DNA from: Alkalihalobacterium chitinilyticum
Lineage (GTDB): Bacteria > Bacillota > Bacilli > Bacillales > Bacillaceae_F
Length of the DNA: 64,000 nucleotides
Assembly: GCF_029028005.1 (NCBI RefSeq)
Contig: NZ_JAOTPO010000004.1
Span: 124,001-188,000, forward strand
Direction: 5' to 3'
Part shown: piece after piece, positions 18,265-26,765 of the stretch
How positions within the stretch are numbered: the stretch's first letter is position 1
Layout: each line of letters begins with the position of its first letter
Made by a program: the position numbers and the translations under genes
The notes under the pieces: generated by a model
What the model was told of the DNA's origin: nothing
What the model saw: the letters and a program-made list of their open reading frames with translations, nothing else
The model's database searches: none

Positions 18265-19686
18265 TTAATTCCATTCCAGTGAGTTGATAAAGTATTCTAA
18301 CCTCTGATAATAGACTCCACCATTATAATCTTCTCGGTCTGCATGCTTATGTTTGTAATACCATTGACCTGATTGTTCAAACAGTTGAAAATGGCCATCC
18401 ATAAATTCTTCATCCATGTGACTTACATAAGCGTAGTGTCCAGACGCACTGCCACCTAAATCTTCTTGATAAGCAAGATCAATATTAAACGCATCAAACA
18501 TTATTTCTTTTCCCTGGTCAATCTTGAAGCTTTCTTTCAATTTACCAAACGAATAAAAACTATTGTTCGAAACACCAGGCTCGGTAAACCGCCATTCCGT
18601 AAAGTGTTGATGTTCAATCTTTTCTACATCGGTACTACGAGGAAGATAGCCTGTTATTTTAAGTTCCTCAACTTCAAACAGTTTCATATCCACTTGCTCA
18701 TAACCCATAGCACCAACCATCAGCACGACACTTTTTTCCAATGAACGTCCATATTCAGGATGGGGCGCCCCGACTGTACCTGGAATCGTAAATGGCGTAT
18801 CTACCGTTAAATTCGTTAAAAAGATCCAAGATAAATTCGAGCTGTCCCAATTATCTAACGGGAATTCTGCAGTATAAATAAACGGATACCCAAATAATTG
18901 GGAAGCATAAAGCTCAATAAAACGTCCAGCTTCCTCATCGATATACACAGATATCCGGGCATTTTCTATCTCAAAAGGAAACACCTGTTTGTGAGGAAAA
19001 CTAACCCGATTATTAAACCTCAATTCCTCAATTAATACTTCTGGAGCAAGTGTGATTTGATCCATATGTTCAAACTGAGAAGTTACTTTTTGAATCTCAT
19101 CATTGAATTGATCTTTACTCACTGTCTCATTAAAAAGCAAAAGCTTCATGCTTTCCGAGTCCAGCCCAGTCATAACCACCGAATGAACATCTTCACCTTT
19201 ATCTTCAGTTACTGTCCAGTTTCTTGGAAGTTTAACATTAAAAGAGTTATTGAAAATTCGGTAATCTCCCAACCTGTTTAAATCATCGTGATCAAAAGGC
19301 GGTCGATCTAAAACCGTTTCTACTGAAAAATCACTTTCAATGGCCGGATTCTGTACTTCAAGATGTTCTTCAGGCTGGATTTCTCTACTTTCACCACCTC
19401 CAATGATTATATCCCTTTCATCTAGCGGTTTCTCATCTTGTAGAAATGTAGTATTGAATATTAGTAGTCCAGCAATCCCGGCGGCAGCAACAGTAGCAGT
19501 ACTTCCAATGACGAGTTGGTGAAGCTTTTGTCGCTTTTGAACCGTTTTTTGTAAGTCACTGGTTTCATGTAGGCCGGCTTGAAAGGCATGAAGGCTTTTT
19601 TCACGTGCAGCTTTAGGTGCTTTCATCCTCTCCTTATGTTTCATAATGTACGAAAGCTCTTCGTCCCTCTGTTTTCGCTCATTCAT
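18265..19686 (-). CDS. Putative anti-sigma factor paired with an ECF sigma gene
   Basis: A 473-residue single-pass membrane protein. The cytoplasmic N-terminus (about 57 residues) is charged and helical and has no zinc-binding Cys or His pattern, unlike the anti-sigma factor at 1650-3254. A transmembrane helix covers about 58-80. The extracellular ~390 residues are beta-rich and unrecognised. The start overlaps the sigma stop by 4 bases (ATGA), so the two are translationally coupled. The anti-sigma role is inferred from this position and topology, not from a recognised domain. Confidence 0.7.
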   Translation of the reverse strand: MNERKQRDEELSYIMKHKERMKAPKAAREKSLHAFQAGLHETSDLQKTVQKRQKLHQLVIGSTATVAAAGIAGLLIFNTTFLQDEKPLDERDIIIGGGESREIQPEEHLEVQNPAIESDFSVETVLDRPPFDHDDLNRLGDYRIFNNSFNVKLPRNWTVTEDKGEDVHSVVMTGLDSESMKLLLFNETVSKDQFNDEIQKVTSQFEHMDQITLAPEVLIEELRFNNRVSFPHKQVFPFEIENARISVYIDEEAGRFIELYASQLFGYPFIYTAEFPLDNWDSSNLSWIFLTNLTVDTPFTIPGTVGAPHPEYGRSLEKSVVLMVGAMGYEQVDMKLFEVEELKITGYLPRSTDVEKIEHQHFTEWRFTEPGVSNNSFYSFGKLKESFKIDQGKEIMFDAFNIDLAYQEDLGGSASGHYAYVSHMDEEFMDGHFQLFEQSGQWYYKHKHADREDYNGGVYYQRLEYFINSLEWN

Positions 19687-20237
19687 CTGCTGCTCACCCC
19701 CAAATTAATTTGTTCAAAAAGGGCCTTCCTAGCGCGGTGCTGCAACGACTTAACAGCAAGAGTAGATTTGCCCATAATTTCTGCGGTTTCTTTTATAGAA
19801 AAGTCTTCAATAAATCTTAAGTGCAGAACCGTTTGATAATGGCTCGGCAACTGATCAATGGTTTCAAGAACTTCATTCATATGTACATTCCGCAGATAGA
19901 TATCTTCTGCAGATTCACTCTTTCCCCCGAAATCTTCCATCTTGTCATGATCCATAGCAACGGACTGACGTTCTTTATTTTTCTTACGGTAATAATCAAT
20001 CACGACATTTCGAGCAATTTTGAAAATCCACGTTTTAAATGAGGATTTTCCTTCAAATCGTTCGAGTTGCCTCGCAGTCTTAAAGAAAACATCCTGCAAC
20101 AGCTCCTCTGTATCGTGATAGCTATTCGTCTGTATGTAAATGTACTGGAAAATACGATCGACATATCGGTCGTGCAGTTCCTGAATAGCTAGTTGATCAC
20201 CTGCAAGAATCTCACGTATGAGTTCGTGATCGTTCAT
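19683..20237 (-). CDS. ECF-type RNA polymerase sigma factor
   Basis: A 184-residue ECF sigma factor. Region 2 shows DTEELLQDVFFKTARQLERF and SFKTWIFKIARNVVIDYYRK; region 4 shows FSIKETAEIMGKSTLAVKS as a helix-turn-helix. The start follows GGGGGATGAAGAA. It overlaps the downstream putative anti-sigma gene by 4 bp. A good ECF-like promoter lies 33-60 bp upstream, which suggests positive autoregulation. It is not closely similar to the sigma factor at 3257-3763. Confidence 0.92.
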   Translation of the reverse strand: MNDHELIREILAGDQLAIQELHDRYVDRIFQYIYIQTNSYHDTEELLQDVFFKTARQLERFEGKSSFKTWIFKIARNVVIDYYRKKNKERQSVAMDHDKMEDFGGKSESAEDIYLRNVHMNEVLETIDQLPSHYQTVLHLRFIEDFSIKETAEIMGKSTLAVKSLQHRARKALFEQINLGVSSR

Positions 20238-20269
20238 TTCTTCATCCCCCTATTCACCTTTCGTAATTA

Positions 20270-20296
20270 TAGACGAGTAGTTTAAAGAAAGGATGC
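20270..20296 (-). promoter_or_regulatory. Candidate ECF autoregulatory promoter
   Basis: On the minus strand GCATCC (-35) and CGTCTA (-10) are separated by 15 bases, close to the ECF pattern GGAACC-N15/16-CGTCTA. The -10 ends 33 bases before the sigma gene start. Confidence 0.5.
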
Positions 20297-20361
20297 TTAA
20301 ATTCCATTATTTTATAAAAACCTTATCTATTTTGAATAGTGATGAAAGATAATAGTGGGTT

Positions 20362-20664
20362 ATTAGGTGAATCTGTTAAGCAATCTACCACTTTGATGTG
20401 CGCTTGAGGTAAAATCTAGGAGAATCCGCTAACCAATCCTCCACTTTAGTGTGCACTTGAGGTAAAATCTAGGAGAATCCGCTAACCTATCCACCACTTT
20501 AGTGTGCGCTTGAGGTAAAATCTAGGAGAATCCGCTAACCTATCCACCACTTTAGTGTGCGCTTGAGGTAAAATCTAGGAGAATCCGCTAACCTATCCAC
20601 CGCTTTAGTGTGCGCTTGAGGTAAAATCTAGGAGAATCCGCTAACCTATCTTCCACTTTACTCT
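20362..20664. repeat. 53-bp tandem repeat array, five good units plus one degenerate
   Basis: The landmark TTGAGGTAAAATCTAGGAGA begins at 20404, 20457, 20510, 20563 and 20616, giving an exact 53-base period. A more diverged copy precedes it from about 20362. Units differ by few bases (CACCAC, CTCCAC, CACCGC, TTCCAC near the end; GTGCGC or GTGCAC). No start codon with a binding site lies inside. The array sits between the ECF sigma promoter and the terminator of the fasciclin gene. Diverged relatives occur at 33014-33073 and 49954-50090. Confidence 0.92.
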
Positions 20665-20694
20665 CGATTTTCTACCGTGCTCTATACAACCAAA

Positions 20695-20738
20695 TAAAAA
20701 GACTGAATTCAACAGGTACAAGGAATTCAGTCTTACTT
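20695..20738 (-). terminator. Terminator of the fasciclin-domain gene
   Basis: AAGACTGAATTC (20699-20710) pairs perfectly with 20723-20734 around a 12-base loop. On the minus strand it is followed by TTTTTATTTG. Confidence 0.85.
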
Positions 20739-20784
20739 TCTAATATTTTTTAAGTTTTTAAATATAGATAGTCTTTTCTATCCC

Positions 20785-21279
20785 TTATGGTAATAGCACC
20801 GCATCGATTACATGGATCACACCGTTCGAAGCTTCAATGTCTGGTTTAACGACGTTTGCTTTATTCACTCGAGTCGGGTCAAGTGTAATCGTTACTTCTT
20901 TTTCCGCTAACGTTTTAACCTTCATGCCGTCTTTCAGATCACCAGACATCACTTTACCTGGTACTACATGATATAACAGGATTTCAGCAAGGTCTTTTCG
21001 AGCTAATAAATCTTCTGCCGTTACGCCTAATTCTTTTAATAGTTTTTCAAATGCCGCATCTGTTGGGGCGAATACAGTGAACGGCCCTTTACCTTTTAAC
21101 GTCTCGACTAGACCTGCTTTCTCTAAAGCAGCAGCCAACGTATTGAAGTCACCTGCTTGTACTGCTGTATCCACAATATCCTTTTTAGCTCCAGGGTTTT
21201 CTGCAGCTAATACTCCTGCTGAGAAAGACATGATCATCATGAACACTAACGCAACTATCGCAAACTTTTTCTTATTCAT
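20785..21279 (-). CDS. Secreted single-domain fasciclin (FAS1) protein
   Basis: A 164-residue protein. A signal peptide (residues 1-25, ending FSAGVLAAE) is followed by one FAS1 domain: [36 protein letters not shown] (H1 box), YHVVPGKV and [14 protein letters not shown] (H2 box). Such domains mediate adhesion or bind polysaccharide in many phyla. I set the start at ATG 21279 because GTGGAGGTTGG precedes it; the frame could extend to a GTG at 21294, but that GTG lies within the binding site. It has its own terminator. Role in this organism unknown. Confidence 0.9.
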   Translation of the reverse strand: MNKKKFAIVALVFMMIMSFSAGVLAAENPGAKKDIVDTAVQAGDFNTLAAALEKAGLVETLKGKGPFTVFAPTDAAFEKLLKELGVTAEDLLARKDLAEILLYHVVPGKVMSGDLKDGMKVKTLAEKEVTITLDPTRVNKANVVKPDIEASNGVIHVIDAVLLP

Positions 21280-21471
21280 TCTTCCAACCTCCACTTTTTT
21301 TCCTATTTTTTACCTACATCACTAAATAAAACAACACATTCATTGCACTTTTCTAGTCGCCACACCCCCGTATGTATGCTCTATGGTAGTATTCGTTTGT
21401 TTGGTTTTTTTATCCTAATGTATATTAAAAATAGAGAATTTTTCAAAATGGCTGATCATAAATGCTAAAAA

Positions 21472-21517
21472 CAAAAAAAGAGGCCCGAAACGACATTCGT
21501 TCGCACCCCTTTTCATG
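21472..21517 (-). terminator. Terminator of the GGDEF/EAL gene
   Basis: On the minus strand AAAAGGGG...CCTCTTTT with inner CGAAC/GTTTCG pairing forms a long imperfect stem followed by seven T residues. Confidence 0.7.
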
Positions 21518-21545
21518 CTTTTCAATTGCTACCTCTAGCTTCTCA

Positions 21546-24461
21546 TCAAACTCTCCGACTTTTATTGTTATTTAAAAAATCAACAAACTCATCAGCAGTT
21601 AACGGTTTCGCTAAATGGTACCCTTGGACTTCATCACAATTCATTGTTTTTAATACGTCAATATGCTCCGCAGTCTCTACCCCTTCAGCAATAACCTTAA
21701 GGTTTAAACCGTGACCAATATCAATCATGGATTGGGTTAATTTTTGATCATCCTCATTTTCTAAGAGGTCTTTAATAAACGCACGATCAATTTTTAACAC
21801 GTCAATTGGAAATAGCTTTAAATAACTCAAGGAAGAATAACCCGTTCCAAAATCATCAATCGAGACACGGATGTCACGTTGTTTTATTTCTTCTAAGATT
21901 GGTTTAACTACCGTTGGGTTTTGGAATACACTTTCTGTTAACTCTATTTCTAGATATTGAGGGTCTAATTGTGTTTCCTCAAGAATCCGGTCAATCGTTG
22001 AAAGTAAATATTCTTTGTTATTAAACTGCTTCGCTGATATATTAACCGAAATAATGAGCGGATCAAAACCTTGCATTTGCAACCTTTTGTTATGTTTACA
22101 AGCCTCTAAAAGAACCCACTCGCCAATTTGGTAGATTAAACCTGTTTTTTCTGCTAACGGAATAAACTTAAATGGTGAAATCATTCCTAGCTTAGGGTGG
22201 CTCCATCGAATAAGAGCTTCCATGCCATTAATTTTTCCTGTTTTTAAATCTTGTTTCGGTTGATACGTAAGGAATAGTTCCTCGTTTTCGATTGCAACTC
22301 TTAAATAATTTTCCAATACGTATTCTTCTTCAAAGCCTTTATGCATGTCTTCTTGATAATACACATACTGCCTATCATCATGTTCTTTCGCTTGAAACAT
22401 CGCTGCTTCTGCATGTTGCATTAACGTTATAAAGTCGTTGCCATCCATTGGGAATCGACTCACACCGACCGAAACTTCCAGGTAAAAGGTATATCCATTA
22501 ACCTCAAATGGCTGAAGAAATTGTTGGTGAATTTCTTCTATTTTTTTATTAATTTCCGTTGGGTCAGCAATGTTTGGTAAATAAACCGTATACTTATCAC
22601 CGTATTGTCTAGAGACCATTCCTTGATCCTTTATCGAATGTTTCAGGCGCCTAGCAATTTCAGTTAAAGTTAAGTTCCCTAAACTAAAACCTCTTGCATG
22701 GTTTATATTCTTAAACCGAACCACATCTAACCGAAGAATGGTTGCTTGTTTCATATTCAATTGAATATCACTGGTAACACTGGACTCTAATTTGTTATCG
22801 TTAGGCAAGTTTGTAAGTTGATCATAAAATGCAAGTGAATAAATTTCTTCAGCTGCCTTTTTTTGTTTCGTAATATCGGTTTGTAAACCTAGGAAATTGA
22901 CTAATTTTCCATTTTCGTAGACAGGTGTAATACTTAAGTAATTCCAAAACGTCTCCCCGTCTTTCCGATAATTTAAAATCTCTAGGGAAAAAGCTTCTTC
23001 CTTTTCTATACCTTCTCTAATTCGTCGTTTAGCTTCAAGAGACGTTTTCTCACCTTGCAACGGGCTTGATTTACGACCAATCACTTCTTCTGCTTTGTAC
23101 CCTGTTAACTTTTCAAAGCCAGCATTTACAAAGGTAATAGGGTTATTCGGCTGTTGAGGATCGGTAATAATGACACCGATTTCCAAATTATTGATAGCTG
23201 TTGCCAACTGATTATTTTTCTTAAGTGAATGTTGTAAATCTTCTTGAATACGAATATTCTCTTTAAGGTTTTCTTCAAAACTGCTAGCCAGTTGATTAAA
23301 AGAATCACCGATTGACTTTAATTCGTCATTAGTATTTACTCGAATTCTGGTCCCTAACTCCCCTTTGATCCAGCGCGCAGTTCCATTTTGTAGAGTCTGC
23401 AAGGTTTGAACTACAGATATAAATGCTCCACCGAATAAAAGGTAGATTAAGAAAATGGAGAAAAGAAATAGTAGTACTAGTAAGAACTGGCCTTTCTTAT
23501 AGGCTTTGTTGGCTTCTTGTAAATGTTCAATTAATATAAAATTACCTTTCTCATATAATTGAAAACCACTATTTATAACTCCCGTTGCTTGTTCAAAAAC
23601 GATCTCAGGATCCTTAGGCCGAAATTCATTACTTTTAAGAAGTTCAATAAACATTATTGTTTGTTCGCTAAATTGCTGTTGCTGTTTTAATAATAGATGT
23701 TCTCCGTTTTTATCTTGAAGATAATACGCCTTCATTTCCAAATTATCGAGAAGTAATTGCACACTTCCGAACATCTCTAGCAACTGATGGTGTTGCGTTT
23801 CGGTTAACGGTGCTGATTGTAACGTTAGCTGTGTAGAAAAAGCACGTAATTGACCAATCTGTTCAGTGCTTAATAGTAAATCTTCATTAATTGTTATACT
23901 TAAACGATTCAATTGAGGATCTGGATTTAAATAAATATGCGCCTCATTTACGATCGTTGCAATGATCTTTAAAAGATTTGAATTCATTTCAGTGTGACCG
24001 TCAAAACTTTTTAGAACATTCGTTTCGTTTTTTACATCTTCCCATTGCTTTTTTATCAAGTTCCACTTACTTATGTTTATAAATCTCTTCCAATCCTTTT
24101 CAATTTGTCGATCAATATCCATTATTTTTGCTTCAACTAACTGCTTTTGTTCATTTACAGGATCACTAAATTCTTCATAACCTCTCAAATAGGACTGTTT
24201 TAACCCTCGATGTGTTTGGTTATGGCGTAAAAGTTCCGCAAAATGTTGCAATGAAATTAATGCCTGTTGCTCTATTTCGTTCTGAGTTATTTTCTTGTTA
24301 ATATCCGTTGATAATACATATATAATAACGATCATTGGGACGGAAAAAGCAATAAAAAACAAAAGAAACTTTTTTGAAAACGAAACACGTCCCATCATAT
24401 TCACAATCCATCTTGGTACCAATTTCCAAATCATCTTTATTAAGTACTTACTTAAAAGCAA
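21546..24461 (-). CDS. Membrane sensor: HAMP-PAS-degenerate GGDEF-EAL, likely c-di-GMP phosphodiesterase
   Basis: A 971-residue protein. A first helix (about 31-52) and a second (about 334-356) enclose a ~280-residue helical extracellular sensor. HAMP (~357-408), PAS/PAC (~420-535, VIITDPQQPNNPITFVNA), GGDEF (~543-700) and EAL (~717-965) follow. The GGDEF signature reads RQYGDKYT at about residue 620, so cyclase activity is unlikely. The EAL domain keeps MEALIRW, DDFGTGYSSLSYL and KIDRAFI, so it should cleave cyclic di-GMP. Start TTG is preceded by AGGGGGTGG; the next ATG (residue 9) has no binding site. Confidence 0.88.
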   Translation of the reverse strand: MLLSKYLIKMIWKLVPRWIVNMMGRVSFSKKFLLFFIAFSVPMIVIIYVLSTDINKKITQNEIEQQALISLQHFAELLRHNQTHRGLKQSYLRGYEEFSDPVNEQKQLVEAKIMDIDRQIEKDWKRFINISKWNLIKKQWEDVKNETNVLKSFDGHTEMNSNLLKIIATIVNEAHIYLNPDPQLNRLSITINEDLLLSTEQIGQLRAFSTQLTLQSAPLTETQHHQLLEMFGSVQLLLDNLEMKAYYLQDKNGEHLLLKQQQQFSEQTIMFIELLKSNEFRPKDPEIVFEQATGVINSGFQLYEKGNFILIEHLQEANKAYKKGQFLLVLLFLFSIFLIYLLFGGAFISVVQTLQTLQNGTARWIKGELGTRIRVNTNDELKSIGDSFNQLASSFEENLKENIRIQEDLQHSLKKNNQLATAINNLEIGVIITDPQQPNNPITFVNAGFEKLTGYKAEEVIGRKSSPLQGEKTSLEAKRRIREGIEKEEAFSLEILNYRKDGETFWNYLSITPVYENGKLVNFLGLQTDITKQKKAAEEIYSLAFYDQLTNLPNDNKLESSVTSDIQLNMKQATILRLDVVRFKNINHARGFSLGNLTLTEIARRLKHSIKDQGMVSRQYGDKYTVYLPNIADPTEINKKIEEIHQQFLQPFEVNGYTFYLEVSVGVSRFPMDGNDFITLMQHAEAAMFQAKEHDDRQYVYYQEDMHKGFEEEYVLENYLRVAIENEELFLTYQPKQDLKTGKINGMEALIRWSHPKLGMISPFKFIPLAEKTGLIYQIGEWVLLEACKHNKRLQMQGFDPLIISVNISAKQFNNKEYLLSTIDRILEETQLDPQYLEIELTESVFQNPTVVKPILEEIKQRDIRVSIDDFGTGYSSLSYLKLFPIDVLKIDRAFIKDLLENEDDQKLTQSMIDIGHGLNLKVIAEGVETAEHIDVLKTMNCDEVQGYHLAKPLTADEFVDFLNNNKSRRV

Positions 24462-24894
24462 GCACTTAAATCCACCCCCTATTTATGTAAAACCTGTACA
24501 TTAACTAGGAAATTAATCCTAATTTTATAATAAGGTTCATTAATAGTTTTTAGTATCGTAACCACAAAAAAAGCAAACCAAAACATGGTTCACCTCTAGC
24601 GTCAGTATGTTCATTGTCGCTCATTATTGGACATTCCTATTTGGTGCTCTACTGAGGTGTCTTTTGTCCTATTAATCTTTTCTTATATTACCATATTGTT
24701 TATGATTTTAATAGATTGAATATTTTATAAATCTACAGAAAAATTTCCAATTGGAATTACTCTCAATAAGAAAACGACGAACAAACTTCAATTCGTCCTT
24801 TAATACTTCTAATATTCATTACATATTGCCCAAACATATTCTACCCATATTAATCGTCACTCTCAACGACACCTAGAATGATTGTTCTCCATCA
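24462..24894. other. 433-base gene-free interval
   Basis: The interval holds the terminator of the operon ending at 24895 (24771-24800) and, at its right-hand end, nothing else clear. A stretch near 24610-24640 (TGTTCATTG then CTCATTAT and GGACATT) weakly resembles 31234-31260. No ORF with a ribosome binding site is seen. Confidence 0.5.
24771..24800 (-). terminator. Terminator of the capA-nitroreductase-LLM operon
   Basis: On the minus strand GACGAA (from 24797) and TTCGTC (to 24776) pair across a loop and are followed by GTTTTC. It lies 95 bases past the last stop. The stem is short. Confidence 0.55.
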
Positions 24895-25887
24895 CTACCA
24901 CTCATTTGCAATTAATTCGTAAGAACGAATTCGGTCCTCATAAGAATGTGTAATCGTGACCATCATGATTTCATCTGCACAGTAGATCGATTGTAATTCT
25001 AGTAACTGCTCTTTGACATATTGAGGATTTCCGATGATCATTTTTTGTTTCATTTTTTCGATCGCCGTCATTTCCTCGTTTGTATAGATGTAGTTCCTGG
25101 CTTCCTCGATTGAAGGTACACCTAGTGTGCCTTCACCTTTACCAAGCTGGATTTTCCAGAGTAATGAACTTGTTGCTAGTTCTTCTGCTTTCGCAGTTGT
25201 TGCAGCACATACGACAGATACCGCTATTATCGTTTTGGGCTTCTTTAAGGTTCGTCTTGGCTCAAAATGGTCAACATACGACTTCACAATTTCAGGGCCC
25301 TCTTTATCGCTCATGAAATGACCAAATGCATAGGCTGCTCCTTGTTCCGCTGCCAGCTTCGCACTTTTTCCACTAGTCCCTAATATCCATGGTTGCGGGG
25401 GTGTATTTGGAAGAGGTGCTGCTGAAATGTTTGCATACATATGGTCGTCAGGAAAATCACGATATAAAAACTCAAACAATTCTTGTACAGACTCAGGTAA
25501 TTTGTACACTTGTTGCAGAAAATTATTGGATAGTGCCATCGTGACTTCAGCTGAACCACCCGGTGCCCGGCCGATCCCTAAATCAATTCGTCCCGGATAC
25601 AGTGTTGCGAGCATATTAAAAACTTCTGCTACTTTATAAGGCTTATAGTGCGGGAGTAAAATCGCGCCGGCACCCATTCGAATATTGGATGTGTTCGCAC
25701 CAATAGCAGCTAACATGACTTCAGGTGCTGAACAAGAAAGTCCTGAAAAATCATGGTGCTCGGCAATCCAATATCTTTTGTAACCAAAACCCTCTCCAGC
25801 TTGTGCTAATTTTATCGATGCTTGTAATGCTTCACTTGCTGTTAAACCAGAAGAAATCGGTGCTTGGTCTAATATACTTAAGTTCAT
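24895..25887 (-). CDS. LLM-class flavin-dependent oxidoreductase (luciferase-like)
   Basis: A 330-residue TIM-barrel protein of the bacterial luciferase superfamily, in the group often named MsnO8 or YceB-like. Motifs are YWIAEHHDFSGL, IRMGAGAILLPHYKPYKVAE and GRIDLGIGRAPGG. It should use reduced FMN to oxidise a small molecule; substrate unknown. I set the start at ATG 25887, preceded by GGAGAAG; the TTG 18 bases upstream would lie within that binding site. It begins 2 bases after the nitroreductase stop, so these two flavin enzymes are made together, and the nitroreductase could supply reduced FMN. Confidence 0.87.
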   Translation of the reverse strand: MNLSILDQAPISSGLTASEALQASIKLAQAGEGFGYKRYWIAEHHDFSGLSCSAPEVMLAAIGANTSNIRMGAGAILLPHYKPYKVAEVFNMLATLYPGRIDLGIGRAPGGSAEVTMALSNNFLQQVYKLPESVQELFEFLYRDFPDDHMYANISAAPLPNTPPQPWILGTSGKSAKLAAEQGAAYAFGHFMSDKEGPEIVKSYVDHFEPRRTLKKPKTIIAVSVVCAATTAKAEELATSSLLWKIQLGKGEGTLGVPSIEEARNYIYTNEEMTAIEKMKQKMIIGNPQYVKEQLLELQSIYCADEIMMVTITHSYEDRIRSYELIANEW

Positions 25888-25889
25888 CT

Positions 25890-26756
25890 TCACTTTCTTC
25901 TCCAACTCACAATATATTCAATATTTTCATTCGGGATCTGTATTGCCGGCTCTTCTACTTGCCATTCACCATCTATATCTAATTCCGTACACGCTAGTTC
26001 AAATTGACACATCGCAATTCCCATATCTAAGAGCTGCATATCGTAACCTAATTTACTGCTATAATTTGGTGTATGTTCAATGTAAAAATGACACGTGTTG
26101 CGATCTTCCGTTAACACTAGACGCCACGGTTGTTTATTAGATGCAGAGGGGCCGATCCGTACCATTTCAATCGGTGTTTCAAGATCCCCTGCGTGTTCTT
26201 TCGTTAAAGGTTCCTCAAATGATGCATCATAGAAAAGCTTTTCCCACACTTTTTTATTATCTGCTTTTACCACATAGCGCAGTGCTTTATCAAACATTCG
26301 CTGTTTCTCTTTCCGGTATCCTATCGGCGTGACACATGGAATGAAATGACCGTCACTTATTGAAATTTCTTTTTCAAATGAATTTCGGTTAAACGTTCCC
26401 CCCATCCAGCAAGTGCCTAGTTCTAAATCCGTCAAAAATAAGACGAGGCGATGAAAAGTATACCCAAAGTCAACGAGTGCGTATTTATTATTTTCAGACA
26501 CCCCGACTATATAAGCTCTCGGATTTTTAATAAATCCATAGGTTCCAAGCTTAATTCCTTTGTCTGTCACATTATTCGTAACATGAACCAACTGTATATT
26601 TCCTTGTAATCCAAAAGGACCGATGAATGGCTTTTCATCGGTCATGTATTTTTCAATTTTTTGAAGGTGAGTTTCTGATATGTTCCGTGTGTCATACGTT
26701 CGAACGGACTGACGTTTCTTCATCGTTTCAATAATAACTGATTGTTGGAAACCCAT
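25890..26756 (-). CDS. Nitroreductase-family protein (TM_nitroreductase type)
   Basis: A 288-residue protein with two related halves, as in the putative TM-nitroreductase family. KKRQSVRTYD at about residue 13 is the FMN phosphate-binding start. CWMGGTFNR and IGPSASNKQPWRLV (a nitroreductase-like SxxNxQPW motif) follow, and the C-terminal half repeats the dimer-type fold in one chain. Start after CTAGGAGGTTGTT. It is the middle gene of a three-gene operon, 9 bases after the CapA-like gene and 2 bases before the LLM gene. Confidence 0.82.
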   Translation of the reverse strand: MGFQQSVIIETMKKRQSVRTYDTRNISETHLQKIEKYMTDEKPFIGPFGLQGNIQLVHVTNNVTDKGIKLGTYGFIKNPRAYIVGVSENNKYALVDFGYTFHRLVLFLTDLELGTCWMGGTFNRNSFEKEISISDGHFIPCVTPIGYRKEKQRMFDKALRYVVKADNKKVWEKLFYDASFEEPLTKEHAGDLETPIEMVRIGPSASNKQPWRLVLTEDRNTCHFYIEHTPNYSSKLGYDMQLLDMGIAMCQFELACTELDIDGEWQVEEPAIQIPNENIEYIVSWRRK

Positions 26757-26765
26757 AACAACCTC

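Noticed and set aside
20362-20664. CRISPR array
   Set aside because: The units are contiguous 53-bp tandem repeats without unique spacers, and no cas genes lie near.
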